DNA from: Actinomadura coerulea
Lineage (GTDB): Bacteria; Actinomycetota; Actinomycetes; Streptosporangiales; Streptosporangiaceae
DNA length: 64,000 bases
Direction: 5' to 3'
Assembly: GCF_014208105.1 (NCBI RefSeq)
Contig: NZ_JACHMQ010000001.1
Location: 1,054,001 to 1,118,000 of the forward strand
Shown: piece by piece, positions 1-8,287 of the stretch
Position numbering within the stretch: the first letter of the stretch is position 1
Layout of the letters: the number at the start of each line of letters is the position of its first letter
Program-made: the position numbers and the translations under genes
Notes under the pieces: generated by a model
Told to the model about the DNA's origin: nothing
What the model saw: the letters and a program-made list of their open reading frames with translations, nothing else
The model's database searches: none

Positions 1-301
1 AGGCCCCGGCGCGCAGCGCGTTGAAGACGTACTCGTCGAGGCCGTAGTTGGTGAGGATCACGACGTGGACGCCGCTCAGCCGGGGATCGGCGGCGATCAG
101 CCGGGTCGCCTCGATGCCGTCCATCACCGGCATCTGGATGTCGACGAGGGCGACGTCGGGCCGGTGCTCGGCGGCGAGCGCGACGCCCAGCTCGCCGTTC
201 GCGGCCTCGGCCACCACCTCGATGTCGTCCTCGATCTCCAGCAGGGCCCGGAAGCCGCCGCGGATGAGCGCCTGGTCGTCCACGAGCAGCACGCGGATCA
301 T
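1..301 (-). CDS. NarL/FixJ-family response regulator (partial, C-terminus outside window)
   Basis: Reading the minus strand from the ATG at 301, the protein opens MIRVLLVDDQALIRGGF, the acidic-pocket start of a receiver domain. VALVDIQMPVMDG carries the phospho-acceptor aspartate and VVILTNYG the conserved Thr of beta-4. About 100 residues are present; the LuxR-type helix-turn-helix expected for this family lies beyond the window edge. The start codon overlaps the TGA of the upstream histidine kinase by 4 nt, so the two are translationally coupled as a sensor-regulator pair. Target genes cannot be inferred. Confidence 0.9.
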   Translation of the reverse strand, partial: MIRVLLVDDQALIRGGFRALLEIEDDIEVVAEAANGELGVALAAEHRPDVALVDIQMPVMDGIEATRLIAADPRLSGVHVVILTNYGLDEYVFNALRAGA

Positions 302-1440
302 GAGGGGCCGCCCAGGGGGAGTTCGGCGCGCACGGTGAAGCCCCCCTCGGGGCGGGGCTCGGCACGCAGCCGCCCGCCGAGCGCCGCGACGCGCTCGCGC
401 ATGCCGAGCAGGCCCGTGCCGGGCACCGGCGGCGCGTCCGGGTCGGCCCCGCCGTCGTCGTCGACCTGCACGACCAGCTCCCCGCCCGCGTAGTCGACGC
501 GCACCGCCGCGGAAGCACCGCCCGCGTGCCTGGAGACGTTCGTCAGCGCCTCCTGGACGATCCGGTAGGCCGCCCGGTCCACTTCGGAGGGCAGGTCGCG
601 CCGCGTGCCGGAGATCGTCACCGTGGCCGGCAGCCCGATGGAGCGGGCCCGCTCCACCAGGTCGTCGAGCCGGTCGAGGCCGCTGGCTAGGGACTCGCCC
701 TCGGCGTGGTCGGCGTCGCGCAGCACCTCCAGCGTGGCGCGCAGCTCGCGCATGGCGTCGCCGCTGGCCTCCTGGATGGCCAGCAGGGCGGGCGGGACGT
801 CCTCGCCGCGCCTGCGCGCCAGGTGGACCGCCACCCCCGCCTGGACCTTGATGATCGAGATGCTGTGCGTGAGGGAGTCGTGCAGCTCCCTGGCGATGCG
901 CAGGCGCTCCTCGCCGGCGCGGCGCCGGGCGGCCTCCTCGCGGGTGCGCTCGGCCTCGGCGGCCCGCCGCTCGGCCTCCTCCAGGTAGGCCTGCCGGTGC
1001 CGGGTCACCGTCGCGGTCACCCCGGCCGCCACGAACCACCCGACCAGCAGCGAGAGGCTCTGGAGATCGCGCAGGGCCCCGTCGGCGCTCGGCAGCCGCA
1101 CCATCAGGCCGGCGCCCAGGAAGGCCGTGCCCACCAGCGCCGTCGCGAGCCGGTGGCCCGCCCTGAACGCGGCGAACACGGCCACGATGACGGGAAAGGC
1201 GGCCGAGGGGCCCGGCCGGACGTGGGCGGCGAGCGCGAGCATGCAGCCCGCGCTGACGACCAGGGCCGCCAGGGGCGCCCGCCGCCAGGCGACGAGCGCG
1301 AGGGAGCCGGCCAGGGCGGCGGCGAGGTCGAGCGCCCCCGCGTGCGGGGTGATGGCCACGACGACCGACAGGAAGAGGGCCATCGCCACGGCGAGCAGGC
1401 CGTCCTGGACGAGCGGCCGCCACCGGTTCATGGAGCTCAT
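298..1440 (-). CDS. NarL-type sensor histidine kinase (HisKA_3)
   Basis: Predicted membrane sensor kinase of 380 aa. Roughly residues 1-145 form several hydrophobic helices, followed by a charged coiled coil rich in Glu/Arg. The dimerisation and phospho-acceptor motif is RIARELHDSLTH (His187), and the ATPase domain ends with DDDGG and GTGLLGMRERV boxes. It overlaps the downstream response regulator by 4 nt. The ATG at 1440 is preceded on the minus strand by TAATCT and six bases, an apparent -10 directly upstream of the start, so the mRNA is probably leaderless. No sensory ligand can be deduced. Confidence 0.93.
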   Translation of the reverse strand: MSSMNRWRPLVQDGLLAVAMALFLSVVVAITPHAGALDLAAALAGSLALVAWRRAPLAALVVSAGCMLALAAHVRPGPSAAFPVIVAVFAAFRAGHRLATALVGTAFLGAGLMVRLPSADGALRDLQSLSLLVGWFVAAGVTATVTRHRQAYLEEAERRAAEAERTREEAARRRAGEERLRIARELHDSLTHSISIIKVQAGVAVHLARRRGEDVPPALLAIQEASGDAMRELRATLEVLRDADHAEGESLASGLDRLDDLVERARSIGLPATVTISGTRRDLPSEVDRAAYRIVQEALTNVSRHAGGASAAVRVDYAGGELVVQVDDDGGADPDAPPVPGTGLLGMRERVAALGGRLRAEPRPEGGFTVRAELPLGGPS

Positions 1441-1446
1441 CCGTGC

Positions 1447-1452
1447 AGATTA
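1447..1452 (-). promoter_or_regulatory. -10 element, leaderless start of the 298-1440 kinase
   Basis: On the minus strand TAATCT is followed by six bases and the ATG of the kinase gene. This matches the TANNNT-N6-start arrangement of leaderless actinobacterial mRNAs. Confidence 0.55.
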
Positions 1453-1595
1453 GGGCCGTTTCCACCGGGATTCCTCGGCGGAACGGCGGAGAAATCGCTA
1501 CATCTCGCGGTGTAGTGGCAGTGATCGTACGCCCGGGGCGTCAGCGAAAAAGGGCATCCTCGGCGCGATGTGCGCCGACCTGCTCGAACATCACG

Positions 1596-3056
1596 ATGTC
1601 AGGCATGCACACGATCGAAGACAGAGGCGGGATCGGCCCCGGGCGCACGCTCGCCGCGGTGGCCGTCGTGCAGTTCATGGTGTCGCTGGACCTGTCGGTG
1701 GTGAACGTCGGGCTCCCGCGGATCGCCGCGGGCCTCGGGTTCAGCGCGGCCGGGCTGACCTGGGTCATCCACGCCTACGCGCTCTCCTTCGGCGGGCTGC
1801 TCCTGCTGGGGGGCAAGGCCGCCGACCGGTACGGCCGCAAACCCGTCCTCCTGCTCGGGCTCGGCCTGTTCGGCCTGGCGTCCCTCGCCGGCGGCCTGGC
1901 CCAGGAACCCGGCCATCTCGTCGCCGCCCGCGCCGCCCAGGGCGTCGGCGCGGCGGCGCTGGCCCCGGCGGCGCTGGCGCTGCTGACCGCGACGTTCCCC
2001 TCGGGCCGGGATCGGGTCCGGGCCTTCGGGATCTGGAGCGCGACGAACGCCGCCGGAGGCGCGCTCGGCGTCCTGATCGGGGGAGTGCTCACCGAGTACG
2101 CCGGCTGGCGCTGGGTGATGCTGGTGAACGTGCCGATGGCCGCCGGCGCGCTGGCACTGGCCTGGCGCGGGGTCCCCGCCGGCCCGCCCCCGGACCGCAG
2201 CGGCCGCCCGGACGTCCTCGGCGCCGTCCTGGCCACCGCGGGCATGAGCCTGCTGGTGTTCGGGGTCGTCCGCACGGACCGGCACGGGTGGAACTCGCCC
2301 GCCACCCTGGCGACCCTGGCCGTCGCCGCCGTCCTGCTGGCAGCGTTCCTCTATCTGGAGCGGACCACCTCACGCGACCCGCTGATCAGGCTGGGCCTGT
2401 TCTCCAACCGGTCGGTGGCCGGGGCCAACGCCTTCAACCTCCTGGTCGGCGCCGCGATGACCTCGTCCTTCTACTTCATGTCCCTCTACCTGCAACGGGT
2501 CCTCGGGCACGGAGCGGCGCTGACCGGGACCATGTTCCTGCCGTTCGCGCTGGGAGTGGTCGCCGGATCGGTCCTGGCCGTGAAGCTCGGCTACCGGCTG
2601 GCCCCGCGGACCCTGCTGGTCGCCGGCGGGCTGCTGACGGCGGCCGGGTTCGCCTGGTTCGGCATGATCAGCTCGGACGGCTCGTTCGCGACCGACGTGC
2701 TCGGGCCCTCGATCGTCGCCAGCGTGGGCTTCGGGCTCTGCCTGGCGCCGCTGGTCTCCATCGCCACCGCGGGCGTCGCGGCGCGGGAGACCGGCACGGC
2801 ATCGGCGCTGCTCAACAGCTCGCGCCAGATCGGCGCCTCTCTCGGCCTGGCCGCCCTCGGCACCGCCGCGCAGCACCGCACCGGCGGCGCCTCCACGCCC
2901 CGGGCCCTCAACGAGGGTTACGCGCTCGGCCTCGGCCTCGGCGCCGCGCTCCTGGCGGCCGCCGTCCTCGTCGCCCTCGCCGTGCTCCGCCGGACCGCGC
3001 CGCCGTCGCCCGCCCCGCAGGCCGGTGAACGCGATCTGCTGGCCGTCCCGGACTGA
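1596..3056 (+). CDS. MFS drug-efflux transporter, DHA2-like (14 TM)
   Basis: Membrane exporter of about 486 aa, probably a proton-coupled multidrug pump. Motif A appears as GGKAADRYGRKPVLL in the loop after helix 2, and QFMVSLDLSVVNVGLPRIAAGL is the usual first helix of the EmrB/QacA group. The C-terminal half retains ETGTASALLNSSRQIGASLG. Hydrophobic segments fit 14 helices. ATG codons at 1596 and 1605 are the plausible starts; neither has a good ribosome-binding site. It is divergent from the two-component pair at 1-1440, which could regulate it (inference from position only). Substrate unknown. Confidence 0.88.
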   Translation: MSGMHTIEDRGGIGPGRTLAAVAVVQFMVSLDLSVVNVGLPRIAAGLGFSAAGLTWVIHAYALSFGGLLLLGGKAADRYGRKPVLLLGLGLFGLASLAGGLAQEPGHLVAARAAQGVGAAALAPAALALLTATFPSGRDRVRAFGIWSATNAAGGALGVLIGGVLTEYAGWRWVMLVNVPMAAGALALAWRGVPAGPPPDRSGRPDVLGAVLATAGMSLLVFGVVRTDRHGWNSPATLATLAVAAVLLAAFLYLERTTSRDPLIRLGLFSNRSVAGANAFNLLVGAAMTSSFYFMSLYLQRVLGHGAALTGTMFLPFALGVVAGSVLAVKLGYRLAPRTLLVAGGLLTAAGFAWFGMISSDGSFATDVLGPSIVASVGFGLCLAPLVSIATAGVAARETGTASALLNSSRQIGASLGLAALGTAAQHRTGGASTPRALNEGYALGLGLGAALLAAAVLVALAVLRRTAPPSPAPQAGERDLLAVPD

Positions 3057-3065
3057 AGCGGACCG

Positions 3066-3557
3066 TCAGCCGGCCTCGTGGCCCGGTTCCAGGTCCGGCA
3101 GGGTCCGGAAGGTGAGCGGGGCCGCCTCCGCCTGGACCGTCACGTCGATCGGAGCCAGGAGGAACCCGGCGTGGTCCCCGAGCTCGGCGCGCTCCACGAT
3201 CCGGCCGACCATGCGGCGGGGGGCGCCGGTGAGCAGGGGCACGCCCTCGGGGCCCGGCCGCCAGGCGCAGCGGGCGAACTTGTCGATCTCGTCGCCGGTC
3301 CGCTCTCCGAACAGGGCCGCCAGTTCCCGCTGGTCCTCACCGCGTCCGAGGACGTGCACGGCCAGGACCGCCGCCGCCTGCGCCGCGCGGTAGGTCCGGT
3401 TGCGGCGGGACAGGCACACCAGGAACCGGAACGGCTCGATGCTGGTCTGCGTGGTGAATCCGACCAGGCAGCCCGCCCGCGTCCCCGTGCCGGGATCGGC
3501 GGCGGTCACCACGAACATCGGGTAGTCGAATCCGGCGACGAACCTATCGCTGTCCAC
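3066..3557 (-). CDS. Flavin reductase-like FMN-binding split-barrel protein
   Basis: A 163-aa protein that starts DRFVAGFDYPMFVVTA and contains CLVGFTTQTSIEPFRFLVCLSRRNRTYRAA, the core of the flavin-reductase/HpaC-like split barrel that binds FMN and passes NAD(P)H electrons to flavin. The GTG at 3557 has TAGGCT six bases upstream on the minus strand, suggesting a leaderless transcript. It is divergent from the amine-oxidase-like gene at 3609; both are flavoproteins. No dedicated monooxygenase partner is adjacent, so the physiological role is open. Confidence 0.85.
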   Translation of the reverse strand: MDSDRFVAGFDYPMFVVTAADPGTGTRAGCLVGFTTQTSIEPFRFLVCLSRRNRTYRAAQAAAVLAVHVLGRGEDQRELAALFGERTGDEIDKFARCAWRPGPEGVPLLTGAPRRMVGRIVERAELGDHAGFLLAPIDVTVQAEAAPLTFRTLPDLEPGHEAG

Positions 3558-3608
3558 CGCGCCAGCCTACGGTGATGAACCAGTCCAAGGCGGAAGGGAA
3601 TCATCACG

Positions 3609-4769
3609 ATGGGCACGTACGTCGTCGTCGGGGCGGGCCTCGTCGGGGCCGCGACCGCCTGGCAGCTGGCCCGGCGAGGGCATGAGGTGACGGTGCTGGA
3701 GCGTCGCACGCCGGCCAACGCCGAGGGCAGCTCGCACGGGTCCGCGCGGATCCTCCGCTACGCCTACGCCGACCCGTTCTACGCCCAGATGGTCGTCGAC
3801 GCACGGCGAGAATGGCGGGAGCTGGAGCGGCTGTCCGGCGAGCGGCTCGTCATCCGCACGGGTTCCCTGGACGCCGGGGCGGCGCGGGATCCCGCGGCGC
3901 TGGCCGCGGTGCTCGCGAGGGTCGGCGTCGAGCACGAGCTGCTCGGCGCCGCCGAGGCGGCCGCGCGCTGGCCGCAGTTCCGCTTCGGTGACGGCGGAGG
4001 CGAGGTGCTGTGGCACCCGGACGCCGGCGTGGTCGACGCGGAGGCCGCGGTGTCGGCCATGCTGCGGTTGGCGCGGGACGAGGGCGCCCGGGTCGAGACC
4101 GGCCGCCCGGTGGCGTCGGTCGAGCGGGTGGGCACCCGCCACCGGGTGGTGGGCGTGGACGGGCGGGTGGAGGAGGCCGAGAAGGTCGTCGTCGCCGCGG
4201 GCGGCTGGCTGCCCGACCTGCTCGGCGGCATCGGGCTGCCGGACTCGCTCCTGGCCGCGTTCCCGCCGCTCCAGGTGATGCAGGAGAACGCCTACCACTT
4301 CCCGTACCGCGACGATCCGGGCGGAGCGTGGCCGACGTTCATCCACAAGGAGTCCGACGCGCTCGTCTACGGCCTGCCCGGCGGCCGCGACGCCGCCCTC
4401 CCCGGCGGCCGGAGCGGCCAGAAGGTCGCCGAGTTCAACGGCGGACGGCCGATCCGGAGCGCGGCCGCGCGGACCGGTGCGATCGACCCGGCCAACCGCG
4501 AACGGATCGTCGCCTACGCCCGGCGGGCCCTGCCCGGCGTCGTCCCCGAACCGTACGCGGAGACGACCTGCCTGTTCACCAACACCCCCACCGAGGACTT
4601 CGTGGTCGACGGCGCCGGCGGGATCACGGTCGCCTCGCCGTGCTCCGGGCACGGCGCCAAGTTCGCGCCGCTGCTCGGCCGCATCGTCGCCGAGGCGGCG
4701 TCGGACGAGCGCCCGGCCCCGGACCGCTTCCGGGTCGGCGCCGGCCGCACGGCCCCGCCCGCGCGCTGA
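3609..4769 (+). CDS. FAD-dependent amine oxidase, sarcosine/N-methyltryptophan oxidase-like (DAO family)
   Basis: Soluble flavoenzyme of 386 aa. The Rossmann dinucleotide-binding motif VVGAGLVGAATAW is at the N-terminus, followed by VTVLER ending in the ribose-binding Glu. GSSHGSARILRYAY is characteristic of monomeric sarcosine oxidase and relatives, where FAD may be covalently held. The C-terminal FAD-contact segment CLFTNTPTEDFVVD then ASPCSGHGAKFAP is intact. A clear ribosome-binding site (ggaaggga) precedes the ATG. Expected to oxidise a secondary or N-methyl amino acid with release of hydrogen peroxide; the exact substrate is not visible. Confidence 0.88.
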   Translation: MGTYVVVGAGLVGAATAWQLARRGHEVTVLERRTPANAEGSSHGSARILRYAYADPFYAQMVVDARREWRELERLSGERLVIRTGSLDAGAARDPAALAAVLARVGVEHELLGAAEAAARWPQFRFGDGGGEVLWHPDAGVVDAEAAVSAMLRLARDEGARVETGRPVASVERVGTRHRVVGVDGRVEEAEKVVVAAGGWLPDLLGGIGLPDSLLAAFPPLQVMQENAYHFPYRDDPGGAWPTFIHKESDALVYGLPGGRDAALPGGRSGQKVAEFNGGRPIRSAAARTGAIDPANRERIVAYARRALPGVVPEPYAETTCLFTNTPTEDFVVDGAGGITVASPCSGHGAKFAPLLGRIVAEAASDERPAPDRFRVGAGRTAPPAR

Positions 4770-4805
4770 TCCGCGGCTTCCGCCCCGGTACGGGCGAAGA
4801 TCGCC

Positions 4806-4811
4806 TAGCCT
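4806..4811 (+). promoter_or_regulatory. -10 element, leaderless start of the 4818 gene
   Basis: TAGCCT is followed by six bases and the GTG at 4818, the spacing expected when transcription starts at the start codon. Confidence 0.5.
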
Positions 4812-4817
4812 GCCGGG

Positions 4818-5357
4818 GTGACGGACATGCCTGAGGAACTCGCGCTGCCCACCGCTCTCGCCGAGGTGGCCGCGATCGGCTTCGAATGGGAATGGGACGA
4901 CGAGACCGACGAGGCGCGCGGCTGCGACTTCGAGATGTACGACCGCTTGGAGGACCCCGCGAAGACGACGTGGTGGTTCCGCCTCTGGACCGGCAACCCG
5001 GACGCGGACGGCGGCGTGTTCCGCTTCTTCGGCTCGACGGGGGCGGGCGACTACGCCGGCTTCTGGCTGGTGCGGCCCGGCGTACCGGTCACCGGCCAGC
5101 CCGTGGTCTACATCGGTTCCGAGGGTGACCGCGGCGTGATCGCGCGCGATCTCGGCGACCTGCTGTGGCTGTTCGCCGCCGGCCTCGGGCCCGGGGAGGC
5201 GTTCGAGGACCCCGAGTCCCCCGAGGAGCCGAACGACGCCTTCCGGGCGATCGCCGAACGCCACGCCCCCGGCCGTCGTTCCCCCACCGACATCGTGACC
5301 GCCGCGCGCGCGGAGTTCCCGCACTTCTCGGACCACATCGACGCGATGTGCCGCTGA
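4818..5357 (+). CDS. Conserved hypothetical protein, acidic, 179 aa
   Basis: I do not recognise a firm family. The protein is acidic and soluble, with Trp-rich stretches (FEWEWDDE, TTWWFRLW). It then has a segment QPVVYIGSEGDRGVIARDLGDLLWLFAAGLGP that recalls SUKH/SMI1-type immunity proteins, where a bound ligand sits in a similar pocket. No signal peptide, membrane helix or cysteine cluster is present. The GTG start has a -10-like TAGCCT six bases upstream, so it is probably leaderless. It ends about 30 bp before the first dyad of the dormancy-type island and has no such box of its own. Confidence 0.7.
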   Translation: MTDMPEELALPTALAEVAAIGFEWEWDDETDEARGCDFEMYDRLEDPAKTTWWFRLWTGNPDADGGVFRFFGSTGAGDYAGFWLVRPGVPVTGQPVVYIGSEGDRGVIARDLGDLLWLFAAGLGPGEAFEDPESPEEPNDAFRAIAERHAPGRRSPTDIVTAARAEFPHFSDHIDAMCR

Positions 5358-5383
5358 ACGCGCGCCCCTGAGCGATCGGGACC

Positions 5384-5397
5384 CCGACCTTGGTCCC
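5384..5397 (+). promoter_or_regulatory. DevR-type box (imperfect) before the DUF4389 gene
   Basis: ccgaccttggtccc matches the perfect dyad gggaccttggtccc at 12 of 14 positions. It lies 113 bp upstream of the ATG at 5510 and is the leftmost copy of the motif. Confidence 0.55.
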
Positions 5398-5509
5398 TGA
5401 GGGGTGCGGACGTTCCTCCCTACGCCGCCGCCGCGCGGAAGCCGACCGTGGTTCTAGGAGACGCCCGGTGGCACCGGGCCGCCGGGCGCTCGGCTCAGGG
5501 GAGGGCGAG

Positions 5510-6199
5510 ATGGACGGCCGAGACATGCCGGTCCACGTGGAGGGACGGCTGGAGGAGCCGTTGTCGCGGTGGCTCTGGCTGGTGAAGTGGCTGCTGCTGA
5601 TCCCGCACTACGTCGTGCTGTTCTTCCTCGGGATCGCGTTCACCGTGCTCACCGTGATCGCCTTCTTCGCGATCCTGGTGACCGGCCGCTACCCGCGGTC
5701 GATCTTCGAGTTCGACGTCGGGGTGCTGCGCTGGGCGTGGCGGGTGGCCTTCTACGGATACGGCGCCCTGGGCACCGACCGGTACCCGCCGTTCACCCTC
5801 AAGGACGTCCCGGACTACCCGGCCCGCCTGGACATCGGCTATCCCGAGCGTCTGTCGCGGGGGCTGGTGCTGGTGAAGTGGTGGCTGCTGGCGATCCCGC
5901 ACTACCTGGTGGTCTCGCTCTTCACCGGCGGCGGCATGGGCGGGGAGAACTGGAACTCGCCGGGCGTGGTCGGCCTGCTGGTGCTCGTCGCCGCGGTCGC
6001 GCTGCTGTTCACCGGCGGCTACCTGCGGGGCGTCTTCCCGTTCGTGATGGGGATGGACCGGTGGGTCCTGCGGGTGGCCGGCTACGCCTTCCTGATGACC
6101 GACCGGTACCCGCCGTTCCGGCTGGACATGGGCGAGGCGGAGCCCGGCGCCGCGCCGGTCCCCGCGGCGCCCGAGCCGCCCGGCGCGCCGGGACGTTAG
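5510..6199 (+). CDS. DUF4389 membrane protein (duplicated domain)
   Basis: A 229-aa integral membrane protein made of two related halves. The first has [13 protein letters not shown] and later [11 protein letters not shown]; the second repeats [14 protein letters not shown] and [11 protein letters not shown]. That internal duplication with LxKWxLxIPHY and DRYPPF is the hallmark of DUF4389, whose biochemical function is unknown. The ATG at 5510 is chosen because aggggaggg sits 5-12 bases upstream. The gene lies between an imperfect DevR-type box and a tandem pair whose first copy overlaps its stop codon. Confidence 0.85.
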   Translation: MDGRDMPVHVEGRLEEPLSRWLWLVKWLLLIPHYVVLFFLGIAFTVLTVIAFFAILVTGRYPRSIFEFDVGVLRWAWRVAFYGYGALGTDRYPPFTLKDVPDYPARLDIGYPERLSRGLVLVKWWLLAIPHYLVVSLFTGGGMGGENWNSPGVVGLLVLVAAVALLFTGGYLRGVFPFVMGMDRWVLRVAGYAFLMTDRYPPFRLDMGEAEPGAAPVPAAPEPPGAPGR

Positions 6200-6203
6200 G
6201 CCC
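6190..6203 (+). promoter_or_regulatory. DevR-type box, copy 1 of a tandem pair
   Basis: gggacgttaggccc, 12 of 14 matches to gggaccttcggccc. The TAG stop codon of the DUF4389 gene is inside it. An identical 14-mer follows at 6211. Confidence 0.65.
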
Positions 6204-6210
6204 CCGCCCC

Positions 6211-6224
6211 GGGACGTTAGGCCC
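6211..6224 (+). promoter_or_regulatory. DevR-type box, copy 2 of a tandem pair
   Basis: Identical gggacgttaggccc, 21 bp (two helical turns) after copy 1 and 67 bp before the alcohol dehydrogenase ATG. Two-turn spacing would let two regulator dimers bind on one face of the helix. Confidence 0.7.
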
Positions 6225-6290
6225 TGCCGACGGCGTCTCCCCGAGATCGACTCTGGTAGCGAACCTGAGGACCGATGAGGGAGGCTCGCC

Positions 6291-7331
6291 ATGCGAGCGC
6301 TGGTGTACCACGGGCCCGGCCGCAAGTCCTGGGAGGACGTGCCCAAGCCCGAGATCCTCGCGGACGGGGACGCGGTGGTGCGGGTGGACGCGGTGACCAT
6401 CTGCGGCACGGACCTGCACATCCTCAAGGGAGACGTCCCGGCGGTGACCGACGGGCGGATCCTCGGGCACGAGGCGGTCGGCACGGTCGAGGCCGCGGGT
6501 TCGGGCGTCCGGACGGTCAAGCCCGGCGACCAGGTGCTGGTGTCGTGCATCACCGCGTGCGGGACGTGCCGGTTCTGCCGCGAGGCCCGCTACGGGCAGT
6601 GCCTGGGCGGGGGCGGATGGATCCTCGGCCACAAGATCGACGGGACGCAGGCCGAGTACGTCCGGGTGCCGTTCGCCGACACCTCCGTGCACCCGCTGCC
6701 GGCCGGCGTGCCAGCTCAGGACGTGCTGATGCTGGCCGACATCCTGCCGACCGGCTACGAGGTCGGCGTGCTCAACGGCGCCGTCCGCCCCGGCGACGTC
6801 GTGGCGGTGGTGGGCGCCGGCCCGATCGGGCTCGCGGCGATCATGGGGGCGCGGCTGTTCAGCCCGAGCCACGTCGTCGCCATCGACCTGGCGGACAGCC
6901 GGCTGGAGGCGGCCAAGCAGTTCGGCGCCGACGCCACGGTCAACAACTCCCGGCAGGACGCCCTTGCGGCGGTCCGCGACATGACCGGCGGCCTCGGCGC
7001 CGACGTGGCCATCGAGGCCGTCGGCGTCCCGGAGGCCTTCGAGCTGACCGTCGCGCTGGCCCGCCCCGGCGGGCACATCGCCAACATCGGCGTGCACGGC
7101 GCTCCGGCCTCGCTGCACCTGGAAGAGCAGTGGATCCGGGACATCACCATCACCACCGGGCTCGTGGACACCTTCTCCACGCCGACCCTGCTCCGGCTCG
7201 TCGCCGGGCGCCAGCTGGACGCCGGCCGGTTCGTCACCCACCACTTCTCGCTGGACGAGTTCCCGAAGGCCTACGACGTCTTCTCCGACGCCGCCCGCAC
7301 CGGCGCCCTCAAAGTCGTCCTGACCCGCTGA
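6291..7331 (+). CDS. Zinc-dependent alcohol dehydrogenase (MDR family)
   Basis: Soluble NAD(P)-dependent medium-chain dehydrogenase, 346 aa. The N-terminal GroES-like domain has the catalytic-zinc motifs TICGTDLHI (Cys) and GHEAVGTVEAAGSGV (His/Glu). The structural-zinc region CITACGTCRFCREARYGQC supplies four cysteines, and the Rossmann motif is VVAVVGAGPIGLAAI. It is close to 2,3-butanediol/sorbitol/isopropanol-type enzymes; the substrate is not certain. It is the first gene after the tandem boxes and is followed within 70 bp by two USP genes on the same strand, so the three probably form one hypoxia-induced operon, perhaps for fermentative redox balance (inference). Confidence 0.9.
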   Translation: MRALVYHGPGRKSWEDVPKPEILADGDAVVRVDAVTICGTDLHILKGDVPAVTDGRILGHEAVGTVEAAGSGVRTVKPGDQVLVSCITACGTCRFCREARYGQCLGGGGWILGHKIDGTQAEYVRVPFADTSVHPLPAGVPAQDVLMLADILPTGYEVGVLNGAVRPGDVVAVVGAGPIGLAAIMGARLFSPSHVVAIDLADSRLEAAKQFGADATVNNSRQDALAAVRDMTGGLGADVAIEAVGVPEAFELTVALARPGGHIANIGVHGAPASLHLEEQWIRDITITTGLVDTFSTPTLLRLVAGRQLDAGRFVTHHFSLDEFPKAYDVFSDAARTGALKVVLTR

Positions 7332-7400
7332 ACGCGCGCGGTCGTCCGCGACCGCCGCGCCGTCCCGGCGAGCGGCGAGACGACCCGGAAAGGAGAGGCC

Positions 7401-8234
7401 ATGCCGACCCAGATCATCGTGGGCGTCGACGGCTCCGCCCACGCCTGGCGGGCCCTCGACTGGGCCGCGGACTACGCCGTCCGGCACGGCCGGCCCCTGG
7501 AGCTGGTGCACGCGTCCCGCGCGCTGGTGGACGACGGGGTGATCCCGAAGGACGCGCTGGGCCGGCTGGTCGCCGAGCGGGAGGACCTGCTCGCCGAAGC
7601 GCGGCAGTACGCGCTGAAGGTGCATCCCGGTCTCGACGTCGCGACGCGGCTGGACCGGACGGACCCGGGCGGCGCGCTGGTGGAGGGCAGCGAGCACGCG
7701 GCGCTCGTGGCCGTCGGCTCGCGCGGCCTGGGAGGGTTCGAGGGACTGCTGTTCGGGTCGGTCGGGCTGTACACCGCCGCGCACGCCCGCTGCCCGGTCC
7801 TGGTGGTGCCGCGCGAGGCGCCCTACCCCGCCGAGGCCCCGGCGCGGATCGTGGTCGGGGTCGAGGACCGGCCCGGCGAGAGCGCCATGGCGGGCTGGGC
7901 CTTCGAGGAGGCCGCCTCGCGCGGCGCCGGGATCCTGGCGCTGCACGCCGTGGGCGGCGAGTTCGGGTCCCCCCGGCGGCGGGTGATGGAGGATCTGGAA
8001 CTGTCGGAGGCCCTGGCCGGACTCGGCGAGCACCATCCGGACGTCCGGGTCGAGCAGCTCGTCTCGGACCGCGCGGTCGCCGACGCCCTCGTCGAGGCGT
8101 CGCGGACGGCCGCCCTGGTGGTGGTCGGAGCCGCCCGCCGGACGGGCCGGATCGGCATGGCGCTGGGCCGGGTCAACCACGCGGTGCTGCACCACGCGCA
8201 CTGCCCCGTGGTCGTGGTGCCCATCGACCGGTGA
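7401..8234 (+). CDS. Universal stress protein, two USP domains (USP 1)
   Basis: A 277-aa tandem USP. Domain 1 (about 1-140) starts IIVGVDGSAHAWRALDWAA and ends with the ATP-binding loop GSRGLGGFEGLLFGSVG, fitting G-2x-G-9x-G-S. Domain 2 starts RIVVGVEDRPGESAMAGWAF but its terminal loop (VGAARRTGRIGMALGRV) lacks the usual G-S, so only one domain may bind nucleotide. A ribosome-binding site (aaaggagagg) precedes the ATG. It sits 69 bp after the alcohol dehydrogenase and 53 bp before the next USP. Mycobacterial homologues such as Rv2623 bind ATP and restrain growth in hypoxia. Confidence 0.93.
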   Translation: MPTQIIVGVDGSAHAWRALDWAADYAVRHGRPLELVHASRALVDDGVIPKDALGRLVAEREDLLAEARQYALKVHPGLDVATRLDRTDPGGALVEGSEHAALVAVGSRGLGGFEGLLFGSVGLYTAAHARCPVLVVPREAPYPAEAPARIVVGVEDRPGESAMAGWAFEEAASRGAGILALHAVGGEFGSPRRRVMEDLELSEALAGLGEHHPDVRVEQLVSDRAVADALVEASRTAALVVVGAARRTGRIGMALGRVNHAVLHHAHCPVVVVPIDR

Positions 8235-8287
8235 CCGGCGCCGCCCCGGCGGGACGTCCGGCGGGGAGAAGCGAAGAGGAGTTGACC

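Noticed and set aside
5390..5509. N-terminal extension of the DUF4389 protein
   Set aside because: The extension is Arg-rich and overlaps the DevR-type box; ATG 5510 has a proper ribosome-binding site and starts the conserved region.
6009..8201. Long minus-strand frame opposite ADH and USP 1
   Set aside because: Antisense shadow; the plus strand shows complete motifs for both families.
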